Positions 7,944 to 16,089 of a stretch of 64,000 bases of DNA are shown here, piece by piece (within the stretch, counting starts at the first letter, position 1; the number at the start of each line of letters is the position of its first letter). The position numbers and the translations under genes are program-made. The notes under the pieces are model-generated. The model searched no databases and was not told the DNA's origin. It saw nothing but the letters and a program-made list of their open reading frames with translations. This stretch comes from Paenibacillus xylanexedens (GTDB lineage Bacteria; Bacillota; Bacilli; Paenibacillales; Paenibacillaceae), in NCBI RefSeq assembly GCF_007676705.1, contig NZ_VEBF01000001.1, forward strand, positions 620,001-684,000, in the 5' to 3' direction.

Positions 7944-9185
7944 TTATTGTAAGTAACGTTCAAGTAAAAATTTTGTTCTTTCTATAAGCGGGTTTGATAA
8001 TGACTTGTGCAAATTAAGCTCTTCGAGTTTTAGTAATTTCGCTTTCAATTTCTTAAGGTATATAGCAATATCATTAACCAACTCTCTTCCAATATTATTA
8101 ACTAAAAGAAGCTCATCAAAAATAAACGAGCAAACAAATAAACTTAATATTATGTTGTCTTCAATAGAAAATTGACCATTATTAGGATCAAATCCATCAT
8201 CATTCATATAATGACTGGCTATTTTAAGATCTGGATGAGTGAAACTAGAAAGAAATTCGTACAATCTGTCAAATATTTCAACGTCAATTGAGTATTTGCT
8301 CGAATTAACCATAGCATAATTACTGATATGCCCTAGATATTCTTTTCCAGTCTTATTGTCTATAATTTTCCTCTTATCAATTTGCCCCTTTTTGTTAATT
8401 CCATATTCGTGGGTTCCTGATTTAATACCTATTTGTATTGCGATTAGATTTTCTAATGCGGAAGGGTTATTGGAGATATATAGTAAATTTATGTAGTTCT
8501 CATAGATTGTTCGTAGCAATACAAATGAATCTTCTATATATCCTTTTTTAGTATTAGCTACAATTGATTTCATTGTTTTAAATGTTTTTGTTACACAAAA
8601 TAGAATATATTCTTTCTCTGTAAACCTTCGTTCGTAATTTTCATCAAAACTTCCACTTCTTTTAACTATCATACCTAGAATCATAACGCATGGTTCCAAC
8701 TCACTTATTAAACTTTCAATTATCGATTGTTTATCATCCGATTTTTTTTCAGTATCTTGCAGATTATAATATTCATCTACTGCCTCCACCCATTCTTTAA
8801 TCTCTAAATCTGGTATTAATGATTTATTGATTTCAGTAACAATTCTTCCTGTTTTTTTGTATGCATACTTAAATGCTTCATCTATATTAGCTAAACCCAT
8901 TATTTCTAACATCGCATCATCAATATTCTCTGGTGTATCATGCATATAAAATTGATCAAAAAAAACAGGATCGTTAGGTTCTGGTTCCCGTCCAAATGTA
9001 TCTTTAAACCTTTTTGATTTTTTTTCAAGCAATACTGCTAGTTCTTCAGTTAACGGTATTGATTTATAAATATTTCCTGTTTCATCTTCCATCCAGGTGA
9101 AATCTATATCTATACAACACTTTTTATATTTTTTACCACTTCCACAAGGACAAATACTGTTACGAGGGAGCTTTGTTGAATGCAT
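7944..9185 (-). CDS. SEC-C zinc-motif protein with DUF5677-like domain
   Basis: A 413-residue protein. The N-terminal SEC-C motif ICPCGSGKKYKKCC (Cys12, Cys14, Cys23, Cys24) binds zinc and is found in SecA tails and many uncharacterised proteins. The rest is helical, with FVLLRTIYENYINLLYIS and SSFTHPDLK, a pattern I associate with DUF5677 proteins (often next to defence genes). The start ATG 9185 follows AAAAGGAG by seven bases; an in-frame TTG six codons upstream is rejected. The stop is a few bases from the cassette end box. The function of the family is not established; a role in stress or phage response is inference only. Confidence 0.75.
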   Translation of the reverse strand: MHSTKLPRNSICPCGSGKKYKKCCIDIDFTWMEDETGNIYKSIPLTEELAVLLEKKSKRFKDTFGREPEPNDPVFFDQFYMHDTPENIDDAMLEIMGLANIDEAFKYAYKKTGRIVTEINKSLIPDLEIKEWVEAVDEYYNLQDTEKKSDDKQSIIESLISELEPCVMILGMIVKRSGSFDENYERRFTEKEYILFCVTKTFKTMKSIVANTKKGYIEDSFVLLRTIYENYINLLYISNNPSALENLIAIQIGIKSGTHEYGINKKGQIDKRKIIDNKTGKEYLGHISNYAMVNSSKYSIDVEIFDRLYEFLSSFTHPDLKIASHYMNDDGFDPNNGQFSIEDNIILSLFVCSFIFDELLLVNNIGRELVNDIAIYLKKLKAKLLKLEELNLHKSLSNPLIERTKFLLERYLQ

Positions 9186-9211
9186 TCTATTTCTCCTTTT
9201 CAATAAATTTC

Positions 9212-9307
9212 ACCTAACGTTCCTGTATTCACGACCCGACGTATGTCGGGTGTCCGGCGAAGGCCGGACCAAGAGCGAATGCTCGCAGCGTGAATATTAT
9301 GTTATCC
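9212..9307 (-). repeat. attC-like site 11 (best cloverleaf)
   Basis: Left box ACCTAAC, right box GTTATCC (9301-9307), with the inner stem TATTCACG/CGTGAATA. Three near-perfect arms with four-base loops: CCCGAC-gtat-GTCGGG, GTCCGGC-gaag-GCCGGAC and GAGC-gaat-GCTC. This is the clearest four-way-junction example. Confidence 0.9.
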
Positions 9308-9346
9308 GAAGAAACAGGCTTCTTTGAAACCGCTATACTTCTTTGT

Positions 9347-10318
9347 TCAAGGTCTAAAACCAATTCTTGTCCAGTGATGTTCTAAATAATCAGTGTTAAC
9401 GCATGTTTGCGCTTGCTTGATAGGATAACCATTAAATTCTTTTATTCGATTTATTGGATTACCATAATTGGCTAAGCGCTCAGTATTTATTGATACTAGC
9501 AAATCACTATCTAAAGTAAATAAGCCCATTTCAAAAGCTTTATCGTGCATTAAACAAAGACACAAACCGTTATCTATTTCTCCTCTTAATTCCGGTCTGT
9601 CCGACCATCGTGCTATATGTGACCCTATCAAAAAGTTTTTATCGCTAATTTCGCAACTAGGAAAGCAACATTTATTGTGAAAGTTTTCTTTAACATTTTT
9701 CGAAAATTCATTTTGTCCGATTCGAATTGCTAAACTTGATTGACTTTCATATGCTTTTACCTGTTTTCTGATATTAGTTTCTTTAACGTTTGTGTAGCTT
9801 GTAATTTCATCAAATAGAATATCACTTAATGTCCTATCTAACTCTGACAAATAAGCTCCATTCTGCCTACGTAAACTATCGTTTTGAACTACATAAAACA
9901 AAAGTTTTTTTTCATTGCCTTTCTTGATTTTATTTGTATTGAAATAGTATCTAAGCTGACTTTCCTTTTGACTGAATAATTTACTGAGCAAAATTTTTTC
10001 AGTAAATAATTCAAAGTCTTTTAAATTTACTCTGTTAAACTTTTCTGCATAATCCCATTGGCTTCCGGGATTAGGCGGTCTGAGATCTGTAACAAAGCCA
10101 TCAGCTTCAGCAATAGAATATCCTACAAATCCAGGCTCTGCATTACCTTTAAGATGTAAAATAACGTCTCCCTCTTTAACACGTATCAAGCTATTCCAAT
10201 ACGGCCAAGGTCTTCTAGAGTTCTTAACGATCTTATATGCTGGAGACCATAGACATTGAGAAAATCCCCATCCTTTTCCTCCATGTGTTTCGTCTGTTGA
10301 CATTTCAATCCACATCAT
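9347..10318 (-). CDS. HNH endonuclease with EVE-like N-terminal domain (candidate modification-dependent restriction enzyme)
   Basis: A 323-residue protein. The C-terminal third has paired cysteines (KCCFPSC), then IGSHIARWSD, then NGLCLCLMHDKAFEMGLF: an HNH nuclease of the HNH_2 type, with candidate metal-binding His in GSHI and LMHD and the Asn of NGL. The N-terminal about 120 residues (WSPAYKIVKNSRRPWPYW, GDVILHLKGN, GFVGYSIAEADG) look like an EVE/PUA-type domain, which recognises modified bases in fused type IV restriction enzymes. Inferred role: cleavage of modified phage DNA. AGGAG lies nine bases before ATG 10318. The domain assignment is by eye; an ordinary HNH nuclease with an unrelated N-terminus is the alternative. 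Confidence 0.75.
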   Translation of the reverse strand: MMWIEMSTDETHGGKGWGFSQCLWSPAYKIVKNSRRPWPYWNSLIRVKEGDVILHLKGNAEPGFVGYSIAEADGFVTDLRPPNPGSQWDYAEKFNRVNLKDFELFTEKILLSKLFSQKESQLRYYFNTNKIKKGNEKKLLFYVVQNDSLRRQNGAYLSELDRTLSDILFDEITSYTNVKETNIRKQVKAYESQSSLAIRIGQNEFSKNVKENFHNKCCFPSCEISDKNFLIGSHIARWSDRPELRGEIDNGLCLCLMHDKAFEMGLFTLDSDLLVSINTERLANYGNPINRIKEFNGYPIKQAQTCVNTDYLEHHWTRIGFRP

Positions 10319-10392
10319 AATCTTCTGCTCCTAATCCAAGCTGATCTAGCTTTCGCTTCACTTTTGTTATTAATAAGTATTTAAGTTTTTTC

Positions 10393-10535
10393 GGATAACG
10401 TTCAAAGGTTCACGACGGGCTTCATCCTTAGATAGCTCTTATCTTAGGATGAAGTCTGTGTTGGTGATTTACTTCTATTGTATTCACATCTTCCAACCAA
10501 GGACGAATGTCCGCTGCGTGAAACTTGTGTTATAG
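10393..10535 (-). repeat. attC-like site 12
   Basis: Left box GGATAAC, right box GTTATAG (10529-10535). The inner stem is GTTCACG/CGTGAAAC. It shares the arm segment CTTAGATAGCTCTTATCTTA with site 6. Left box plus flank (GTTATCCGAA) equals the right end of site 11. Confidence 0.82.
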
Positions 10536-10589
10536 GATGTCAGCGCCTTCTTCGATTCACATGCAAAAGGTCTTTTATTCCTTGTTAAC

Positions 10590-11015
10590 TTATAGAGTAA
10601 TTTCTTTAAGAATCTTATCCTTACTCATCTTAACTTGTTCAATCATATGCCCAATATTACCCTCACCTGCAAACAATGACATATCGAAAAAATCCTTATT
10701 TAAATCGGACCAGTATAATTCATTTTCATCCCCGTAGACGTCTACATGATAATTTAACTTGCCAAAATAAACTTCCACGTAACATTCTTGAATATAGTAT
10801 TTGAAGTCCATTAAATGATGTAGAATAATATCTTTATTAGATATGCCAGTCTCTTCAAATAATTCTCTATATGCCGCCATAATGCCGGATTCTCCGTGTT
10901 CAATTTTACCGCCAACAAGATTACTTAAACCCTTATATGGATTCCTTGATCGCTTGCACATAAGTAATTTATCCATATCTTTGCTGTAAATCATGAGCAC
11001 ATTATACCCTTGCAC
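10590..11015 (-). CDS. Nudix hydrolase
   Basis: A 141-residue protein with a complete Nudix box, GKIEHGESGIMAAYREL followed by FEETGI (Gx5Ex7REUXEEXGU), at about residues 36-58. It hydrolyses nucleoside diphosphates linked to another moiety, using the box glutamates to bind Mg. The start is set at GTG 11015, since AAAGGGGG lies seven bases upstream; the ATG eight codons further upstream has no such site. Substrate unknown; candidates are oxidised (d)NTPs or nucleotide sugars. Sole gene of its cassette, with boxes GTTATAGGA at both ends. Confidence 0.88.
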   Translation of the reverse strand: MQGYNVLMIYSKDMDKLLMCKRSRNPYKGLSNLVGGKIEHGESGIMAAYRELFEETGISNKDIILHHLMDFKYYIQECYVEVYFGKLNYHVDVYGDENELYWSDLNKDFFDMSLFAGEGNIGHMIEQVKMSKDKILKEITL

Positions 11016-11084
11016 TATTGATCCCCCTTTTAGAGACATTTAATATTGTGTGCTAGTTGATTTTTAACATATTGCGCTGATTTC

Positions 11085-11180
11085 CTATAACGTTCCTGTA
11101 TTCACGACTCAGCGTATGCTGAGTGTCCGGCAAATGCCGGGCCAAGGACGAATGTCCGCAGCTTGAATATTATGTTATAT
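11085..11180 (-). repeat. attC-like site 13
   Basis: Left box CTATAAC, right box GTTATAT (11174-11180), with the inner stem GTATTCA/TTGAATAT. Three arms: CTCAGC-gtat-GCTGAG, GTCCGGC-aaat-GCCGGGC and GGAC-gaat-GTCC. Arm 1 differs from site 11 by paired changes on both sides. Confidence 0.88.
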
Positions 11181-11214
11181 GTTGTCCCTGCCTTCTCTGA
11201 ATCGCCAAATTTCT

Positions 11215-11835
11215 CTATTCTTCTTTCTTAAATAATTGTTCTAAATTCATTATTCCGACATTTACTGATGTTTCGATATATCCTTTGATCTGTATAAAAC
11301 TAAAGACCTTCAGCGGTTCATTTATTACTTGTTCGTCATATTCCATATCTCCTAATACATGAGGAACGAATTCTATTACATCACGAGACTTTACCTCATC
11401 CAGATCAATGACTTCACCAGCTTTATTATTGATTGCATTTCTCATTTCATCAGTAAAATCATAGTGCTCTAACAGCTTTCCGTTCAATAATTTAAAATCA
11501 TTATGATACAGTGGATACACTCCAACATCTGCTTCCATTCGATTCCTCAGCCAAGGCATATAAAATCCCTTCATCCACTGTTCATCTGCAATTAAATGTG
11601 CAAAATATCCAAGCACATACAGGTTATCTGAATATGATTCATATTTATTTAAAAATTCTCGATAGTCTATATGTCTTGTGAAGTTCTGATGTTCCCCTCT
11701 ATAGAAATGAGATTCATCTTTTGTAACAACAGCATCTGGAGCAATACTGCCTAGCAAAAACGAAGTTCTGTCTTCGATATTCAATCTCTCAGCAATTTTA
11801 TGGCCGATAATCAAATGCATGATTCTGGATCCCAT
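11215..11835 (-). CDS. Zinc-dependent phospholipase C-like hydrolase
   Basis: A 206-residue protein beginning MGSRIMHLIIGHKIAERL, followed by GSIAPDA, HFYRGEHQNFTRH and YFAHLIADEQW. The spread of His and Asp residues matches the metal-binding core of the zinc-dependent phospholipase C / HD-like family of small firmicute proteins, which lack a secretion signal. Predicted cytosolic metal-dependent hydrolase, substrate unknown. The start ATG 11835 follows GGGGTGA by eight bases; MHLIIG a few codons later is a possible alternative. Sole gene of its cassette, with boxes GTTATATGT at both ends. Confidence 0.65.
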   Translation of the reverse strand: MGSRIMHLIIGHKIAERLNIEDRTSFLLGSIAPDAVVTKDESHFYRGEHQNFTRHIDYREFLNKYESYSDNLYVLGYFAHLIADEQWMKGFYMPWLRNRMEADVGVYPLYHNDFKLLNGKLLEHYDFTDEMRNAINNKAGEVIDLDEVKSRDVIEFVPHVLGDMEYDEQVINEPLKVFSFIQIKGYIETSVNVGIMNLEQLFKKEE

Positions 11836-11892
11836 AATATAAGTCACCCCATGGTAATTTGATCTTGATCTTCATGCTCTTGCAGGGATTAC

Positions 11893-12076
11893 ATATAACG
11901 TCTCACGCATTCACGAACCCGAGAGGCTTAAGTTGCCGCGGCGATCAAACGAAGTGATCGCCGGCCGGGTCGAAGACTTAGCCTCGCAGGGATTGTCCGC
12001 TGAATCCGCTTCTCCGAAATTCTTCTGGCGGACAGAGGGAGCGGCAGCGACCGACGCGTTGAATGCGTTGTTATAA
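11893..12076 (-). repeat. attC-like site 14 (enlarged arm)
   Basis: 184 bp. Left box ATATAAC, right box GTTATAA (12070-12076), with the inner stem GCATTCACG/CGTTGAATGC. The first arm is expanded by GGCGATC...GATCGCC and closed by GAGGCTTAAG/CTTAGCCTC. The second arm is GTCCGC...GCGGAC. Boxes GTTATAAGA match the next cassette end. Confidence 0.8.
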
Positions 12077-12113
12077 GATTTCGGCATCTTCGTTGTAGTA
12101 CCCCCGTTTTAAC

Positions 12114-13301
12114 TTATATCACTTTTGAATCATCGTGTTGTCTAGAAAACCATCTTATAACCTGATCAGAAAGAATTTTCAAACAGTTTGAGAACTCTTT
12201 CATTTCGCTCTTGGGACACTCATACCCCTTATTTTTATAATTTGTCTTTGCATGAGCAATCATATTTCTTGTATCTGAAACTGCGTTTGATAATTCTAGA
12301 AGTGCATGCTTCCTTTCTTCTCTCGTACTCTCAAGATTAATTCTGCTAAGATTCTTTAAATATTTTGGAGGATTGTTAGTCTAATTGCTTCTTTATCTTT
12401 CTTAAAATTTCCCAACTCATCAAACAGCTTCTCTAATTCGAGAACATATCCCGCATCCGGACTCAACGTTTTAGGGCTGTACAATTTTGTCATGACTGAA
12501 TCTAGTAATTCTCGCCGCACGACTGTCTGGGAAACATACTCTATTACTTTTGTATACATAAGAACTAAAATCTCGGGGTCCTCTATACTGGCGCACGAGT
12601 TATAAATTTGGTAAAGTTCCTTATTCCCTCTCCGTGCTACTAAAGGTCGAAGTCTAGCCTTCTCCTCGCCTTCTTGCAGTTCATACTCCAATTCAAAATA
12701 TACAGGTCTCGGGGAATAAAATAATTTTATATTTAATGAAGAACTAAGCTCAAACATATATGCTTGGGATAACTCCTCAATAAGTTCTTCAGTAATCTGT
12801 CTTTCTGAAGTAATTTCAATGAAGAGATCTTCATAAAGCACCGGTGGGAAGTAGCTGTCGTAATTGTTCATTACGGTAACAACGATTGCAAAATTTGTTT
12901 GCTCTTTAACTAAATCAAAAAGAAGAGTTTAATTATCAACAGTAAGAGATGTATTAAATACCCCCTCCACTGTTTCTTCAAGGGCAATAATTTTTTCTCT
13001 ATTTAACGAGTCCACTCTAATTAATAGTCTCCTCGGACTAATATAGATGTAATCATCAACAATTTTTGAGTCTTTTACTTCCTCTATTATTGTAAGGACT
13101 TCACCTAAAGTTCTCTCTGCATAATCCTCGCAATGAGGGCAAACCAAAATTCATCTTTGATTCCAAATCAATAATAATATCTTCTTCATAATCCTCGGGA
13201 TTATCCAAATCATAAAATTCAAATTCAATTCGATTCTTCTCAAAAAATGATAATAACTCATAAGTTTGTGTTTTTAATTCATCATCAATAAAACGTAACA
13301 T
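12114..13301 (-). pseudogene. Decayed cassette gene, HEPN-like C-terminus
   Basis: One ancestral gene of about 395 codons appears split by three lesions. It starts at ATG 13301 (AGGAGG five bases upstream, reading MLRFIDDELK). A frameshift near 13,130-13,145 moves the frame to CPHCEDYAERTLG. An in-frame TAA at 12,929-12,931 is followed without a new ribosome site by LLFDLVKEQTNFAIVV and MNNYDSYFPP. A second frameshift near 12,360 leads into NLSRINLESTREERK and RNMIAHAKTNYKNKG, ending at TAA 12,114. RNMIAH fits the Rx4H core of HEPN RNase domains such as the ApeA type. Reading the pieces as separate genes is less likely because internal starts lack ribosome sites. Sequencing error cannot explain the stop codon easily. 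Confidence 0.7.
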
Positions 13302-13339
13302 TTGATCCTCCTATGTCTTTATTTCTTTATGCCGATTTC

Positions 13340-13502
13340 TTATAACGTTGTTATATCTACGAACCCGAAAGGCTTAAGAGAGCAACGCGAACGGGTCCAA
13401 CGGACTTAGCCTTGTAGGGTTGTCTGCCAAATCACACTTCTCCGAAATGCATCGGGCAGATCAAGGGGGCTTGTCCCCCTCAGCGTAGATATAGTGTTAT
13501 AT
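13340..13502 (-). repeat. attC-like site 15
   Basis: Left box TTATAAC, right box GTTATAT (13496-13502). The inner stem is changed on both sides together (ATATCTACG/CGTAGATAT), preserving pairing. Arms are GTCTGCC...GGGCAGA and GGGGGCTTGTCCCCC. Confidence 0.82.
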
Positions 13503-13526
13503 AAAGGATACGCCCTCTTTGATAAA

Positions 13527-14399
13527 CTACATATAATCTCTTAAATACAAGTCATAACTATCTTCCTTCTTATATACTTCTTTTAGACTTACATTAATTC
13601 TATTGTCTTTTAAAAGTGAAATAACTTTTTGTCTATGTTCCTCTTTACATCTCAATCCGAAAATAATCTCAGAAATATAGCCATCAATTGGGTAACCTCC
13701 GGAAGCTTCCATTAGCCCGCGCCATTCAGATTCATATGCCCAATCTAAAGTTTTAGTCAACAAAATGGTTTGCAGTGCTGGGTCATTAAATGCGATTTCA
13801 AAGCTATTATGATTTACAAACATATTTAAGACACCATTGTACTTTTCTAAGTTAACTTCAGGAATATTGGGAGATACGTTATATGTAACTTTCTTGTATG
13901 AATCACTACTGTATCCGCTAATCCCAACAGCTATTCCGCTATGGCTATCCGCATAATGTGACCACATTAAACTTTGCAAGGGGTTGTCACTTAAACTTAA
14001 TATCCCAGCATTATTAATTTTCTCATTGATTGAGTTTATGAACCCTTCGGGGTTTGATAAATATCTACCGGTTTTCTCTTTCAAGAAATTATTAATCAAG
14101 TCGTACTTCTTGTCGAAAGTTTTTTTACTACGAATTCTCTTATCAAAGTTTCTTGCTTCTTGTTTATTTAACCCATAGAAAGTAGCGTCTTTTGCCAAGA
14201 CCCTACTAAAGATAAAGCCAGAAAGCTGGTTTTCTTTTGTCTTCCTAATAAATTGTTCTGCTAACTGGCTGGATACCTTTCGAACCATCCCTTCATTTGG
14301 ATCATTAAGGCTATCTATCTTTGCATACCAAAACTCGCTACTCGAAAAAATCTTAAATGTGTTTTCATTTATTGCTCGATATTTATAAAGTGTGTCCAT
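13527..14399 (-). CDS. DUF2971 domain-containing protein
   Basis: A 290-residue protein. Its N-terminus LYKYRAINENTFKIFSSSEF then WYAKIDSLNDPNEG, and the central LSLSDNPLQSLMWSHYADS followed by HSGIAVGI, are characteristic of DUF2971. Function unknown; members often occur in mobile or defence-associated regions. Predicted cytosolic. The start ATG 14399 lies after GTAGGAG with an eight-base spacer. Sole gene of its cassette; its boxes GTTATAT agree over seven bases, then diverge, suggesting an older insertion than neighbours with 9-15 base matches (inference). Confidence 0.85.
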   Translation of the reverse strand: MDTLYKYRAINENTFKIFSSSEFWYAKIDSLNDPNEGMVRKVSSQLAEQFIRKTKENQLSGFIFSRVLAKDATFYGLNKQEARNFDKRIRSKKTFDKKYDLINNFLKEKTGRYLSNPEGFINSINEKINNAGILSLSDNPLQSLMWSHYADSHSGIAVGISGYSSDSYKKVTYNVSPNIPEVNLEKYNGVLNMFVNHNSFEIAFNDPALQTILLTKTLDWAYESEWRGLMEASGGYPIDGYISEIIFGLRCKEEHRQKVISLLKDNRINVSLKEVYKKEDSYDLYLRDYM

Positions 14400-14452
14400 G
14401 TTAGTTCTCCTACGTGTTCAATATTTTAATATTTTACATTTGCGTATCTTTC

Positions 14453-14597
14453 ATATAACGTTGATGCATTCACGAGCCCTCACTACCTTAAGCCCCAAAG
14501 GGGCGGCCACGATGCGGTTAGGTAGTGCAGGGTTGTCCGCTGAATCTACTCCACCGAAATCCCTCTTGCGGAACGATGCGTGAATGTGTTGTCATAT
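14453..14597 (-). repeat. attC-like site 16
   Basis: Left box ATATAAC, right box GTCATAT (14591-14597), with the inner stem GCATTCACG/CGTGAATGT. Arm 1 is CACTACCTTA...TTAGGTAGTG with an internal GCCCCAAAGGGGC hairpin. Arm 2 is GTCCGC...GCGGA. Confidence 0.82.
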
Positions 14598-14640
14598 GAT
14601 ATTATCGTCTTCTTAGAGATACTTAACAATATCTTTCTTT

Positions 14641-15219
14641 TTATTCGAGATGCTTTGTACAATTGAATAGAACGCATTCCCATTCTCTTTCATTCAGTTT
14701 AATAATCGTAATTGATGTATTTTTTATATTTGTTTTATTAAAGATCTTCGGAAATAAGTGTTGTAGTGTCAGTCCAATTAATACTCCATGGCTAATTATT
14801 AGAATTCGTTTATTCGGATACTTAATACTGACTTCTCGAACAAAGTCTATACCACGTTTTGCAACTTCCTCAAAAGGCTCCATTCCCAAACTTTTCAAAC
14901 GCCAATCAGTTCCCCATTTCATAATTCGCTCTTCTTCGGTGGTACCTTCAATTTGACCACAGTAAATTTCTCTTAACCGGTAATCAGTAGTTACCGAATT
15001 TATTCCTAATGCATTACTAATAACTTCAGCTGTTTGCAAAGCCCTTATTAAGTCACTCGAGTAAATAAAATCCCATTGTTCACTATAAACTCTTTTAGCA
15101 GTTGCTATAGCCTGTGCCAATCCTTCCTCATTTAATGGAATATTTGAAATACCTTGTGCCTTACCGAGAGAGTTCCATTCAGTTATTCCATGCCTTATTA
15201 ATCCAATGGTTGTTGTCAT
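14641..15219 (-). CDS. Histidine phosphatase (phosphoglycerate mutase-like)
   Basis: A 192-residue protein with the phosphohistidine motif LIRHGITEWN (His10) near the N-terminus, SDLIRALQTAEVI at about residue 58 and the second conserved His in ISHGVLIGL near residue 146. This is the branch-1 histidine phosphatase fold. It probably dephosphorylates a small metabolite rather than acting in glycolysis, since the length is below that of cofactor-dependent phosphoglycerate mutase (about 230-250). The start ATG 15219 is chosen from homology to MTxxIGLIRHG; the frame upstream runs through the repeat and is not coding. Sole gene of its cassette. Confidence 0.88.
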   Translation of the reverse strand: MTTTIGLIRHGITEWNSLGKAQGISNIPLNEEGLAQAIATAKRVYSEQWDFIYSSDLIRALQTAEVISNALGINSVTTDYRLREIYCGQIEGTTEEERIMKWGTDWRLKSLGMEPFEEVAKRGIDFVREVSIKYPNKRILIISHGVLIGLTLQHLFPKIFNKTNIKNTSITIIKLNEREWECVLFNCTKHLE

Positions 15220-15258
15220 ATATAAATTTTGCCTTTCCAATGCATTTACGCTGATTTC

Positions 15259-15382
15259 ATATAACGTTCCTGTATTCACGACGTCCGACGAATTCGGATG
15301 TGTCTGCTGAGTCCACTTCCCTGAAATCCATCCAGCAGACCAAGGCTCCGTAAGGAGCCGCTGCGTGAATATATTGTTATCT
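15259..15382 (-). repeat. attC-like site 17
   Basis: Left box ATATAAC, right box GTTATCT (15376-15382), with the inner stem GTATTCACG/CGTGAATAT. Arms: GTCCGACgaattCGGA, GTCTGCTG...CAGCAGAC and GGCTCC...GGAGCC. A reading frame runs open across this site. Confidence 0.85.
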
Positions 15383-15434
15383 GATGTCAATGCCTTCCTC
15401 GTTTTAACTCACATTTGTCCGGTGGAAGTCAGTT

Positions 15435-16031
15435 CTAGAGGTTTAACTCTTCTTTATGCTTTTCAACAAATTCGTCTTTCGTTAATCCATACAAAATGAA
15501 GTCCATAAATTTGCCATTGATATAGACGACCTGTCTCCGTACGCCTTCCTGAATACATCCGAGATTCTCCATCATCTTTGCAGATGCTTCATTTCCCTCA
15601 AGAACATAGTCATTGAATTTATTAAGCCTTCGTTCAAGGAATGCGTACCTTAACAGAATCTTCATCGCTCTTGTACCATAACTCATACCACGATATTCTT
15701 TATCGATTACTATTCCGATACTGAACGTACCATTTCTTTCATCAATACTATTAAGATTGATACCTCCTATGCTTTCGCCTTCTAAGGTCTCAAGAGTAAA
15801 CATTATTCTTCCATTTGTTGAGGAAAAATCAGCATTTTCCTCTGCAAATTTCTTTGAACCCGCAATAGTAGGCGGCAATTCTGTCGAACATTCTAGAAGA
15901 CGACGTGCAGGAGTATCAAAATTACTAATATAATCTCCTTTCCAATCTGCTGAATGTATTGCACGTAATCTGACTTTATCATCCTGCCAAAAGTATTGAC
16001 TATAATCTATTTTCATTGAATTATCCTCCAT
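15435..16031 (-). CDS. GNAT family N-acetyltransferase (RimJ/RimL-like)
   Basis: A 198-residue protein with WQDDKVRLRAIHSAD at the N-terminus. SIGIVIDKEYRGMSYGTRAM (about residues 117-136) contains the acetyl-CoA pyrophosphate loop (RGMSYGT), followed by NASAKMMENLG-type and GNEASAKMMENLGCIQEG-like C-terminal motifs of the RimJ/RimL branch. It transfers acetyl groups to an amine, possibly a protein N-terminus, an amino acid or a drug; not resolved. The start ATG 16031 follows GAGGAGGG by seven bases. A 17-codon upstream extension is less supported. Sole gene of its cassette. Confidence 0.85.
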   Translation of the reverse strand: MEDNSMKIDYSQYFWQDDKVRLRAIHSADWKGDYISNFDTPARRLLECSTELPPTIAGSKKFAEENADFSSTNGRIMFTLETLEGESIGGINLNSIDERNGTFSIGIVIDKEYRGMSYGTRAMKILLRYAFLERRLNKFNDYVLEGNEASAKMMENLGCIQEGVRRQVVYINGKFMDFILYGLTKDEFVEKHKEELNL

Positions 16032-16089
16032 CGTTTGACCCTCCTCAATTTTCGTTTTCCCTAATACAAATATTGTTTGCATTGATTTC

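Noticed and set aside
12350-12380. Programmed -1 frameshift site in the HEPN-like gene
   Set aside because: No slippery heptamer in the right frame, and two further lesions upstream show decay instead.
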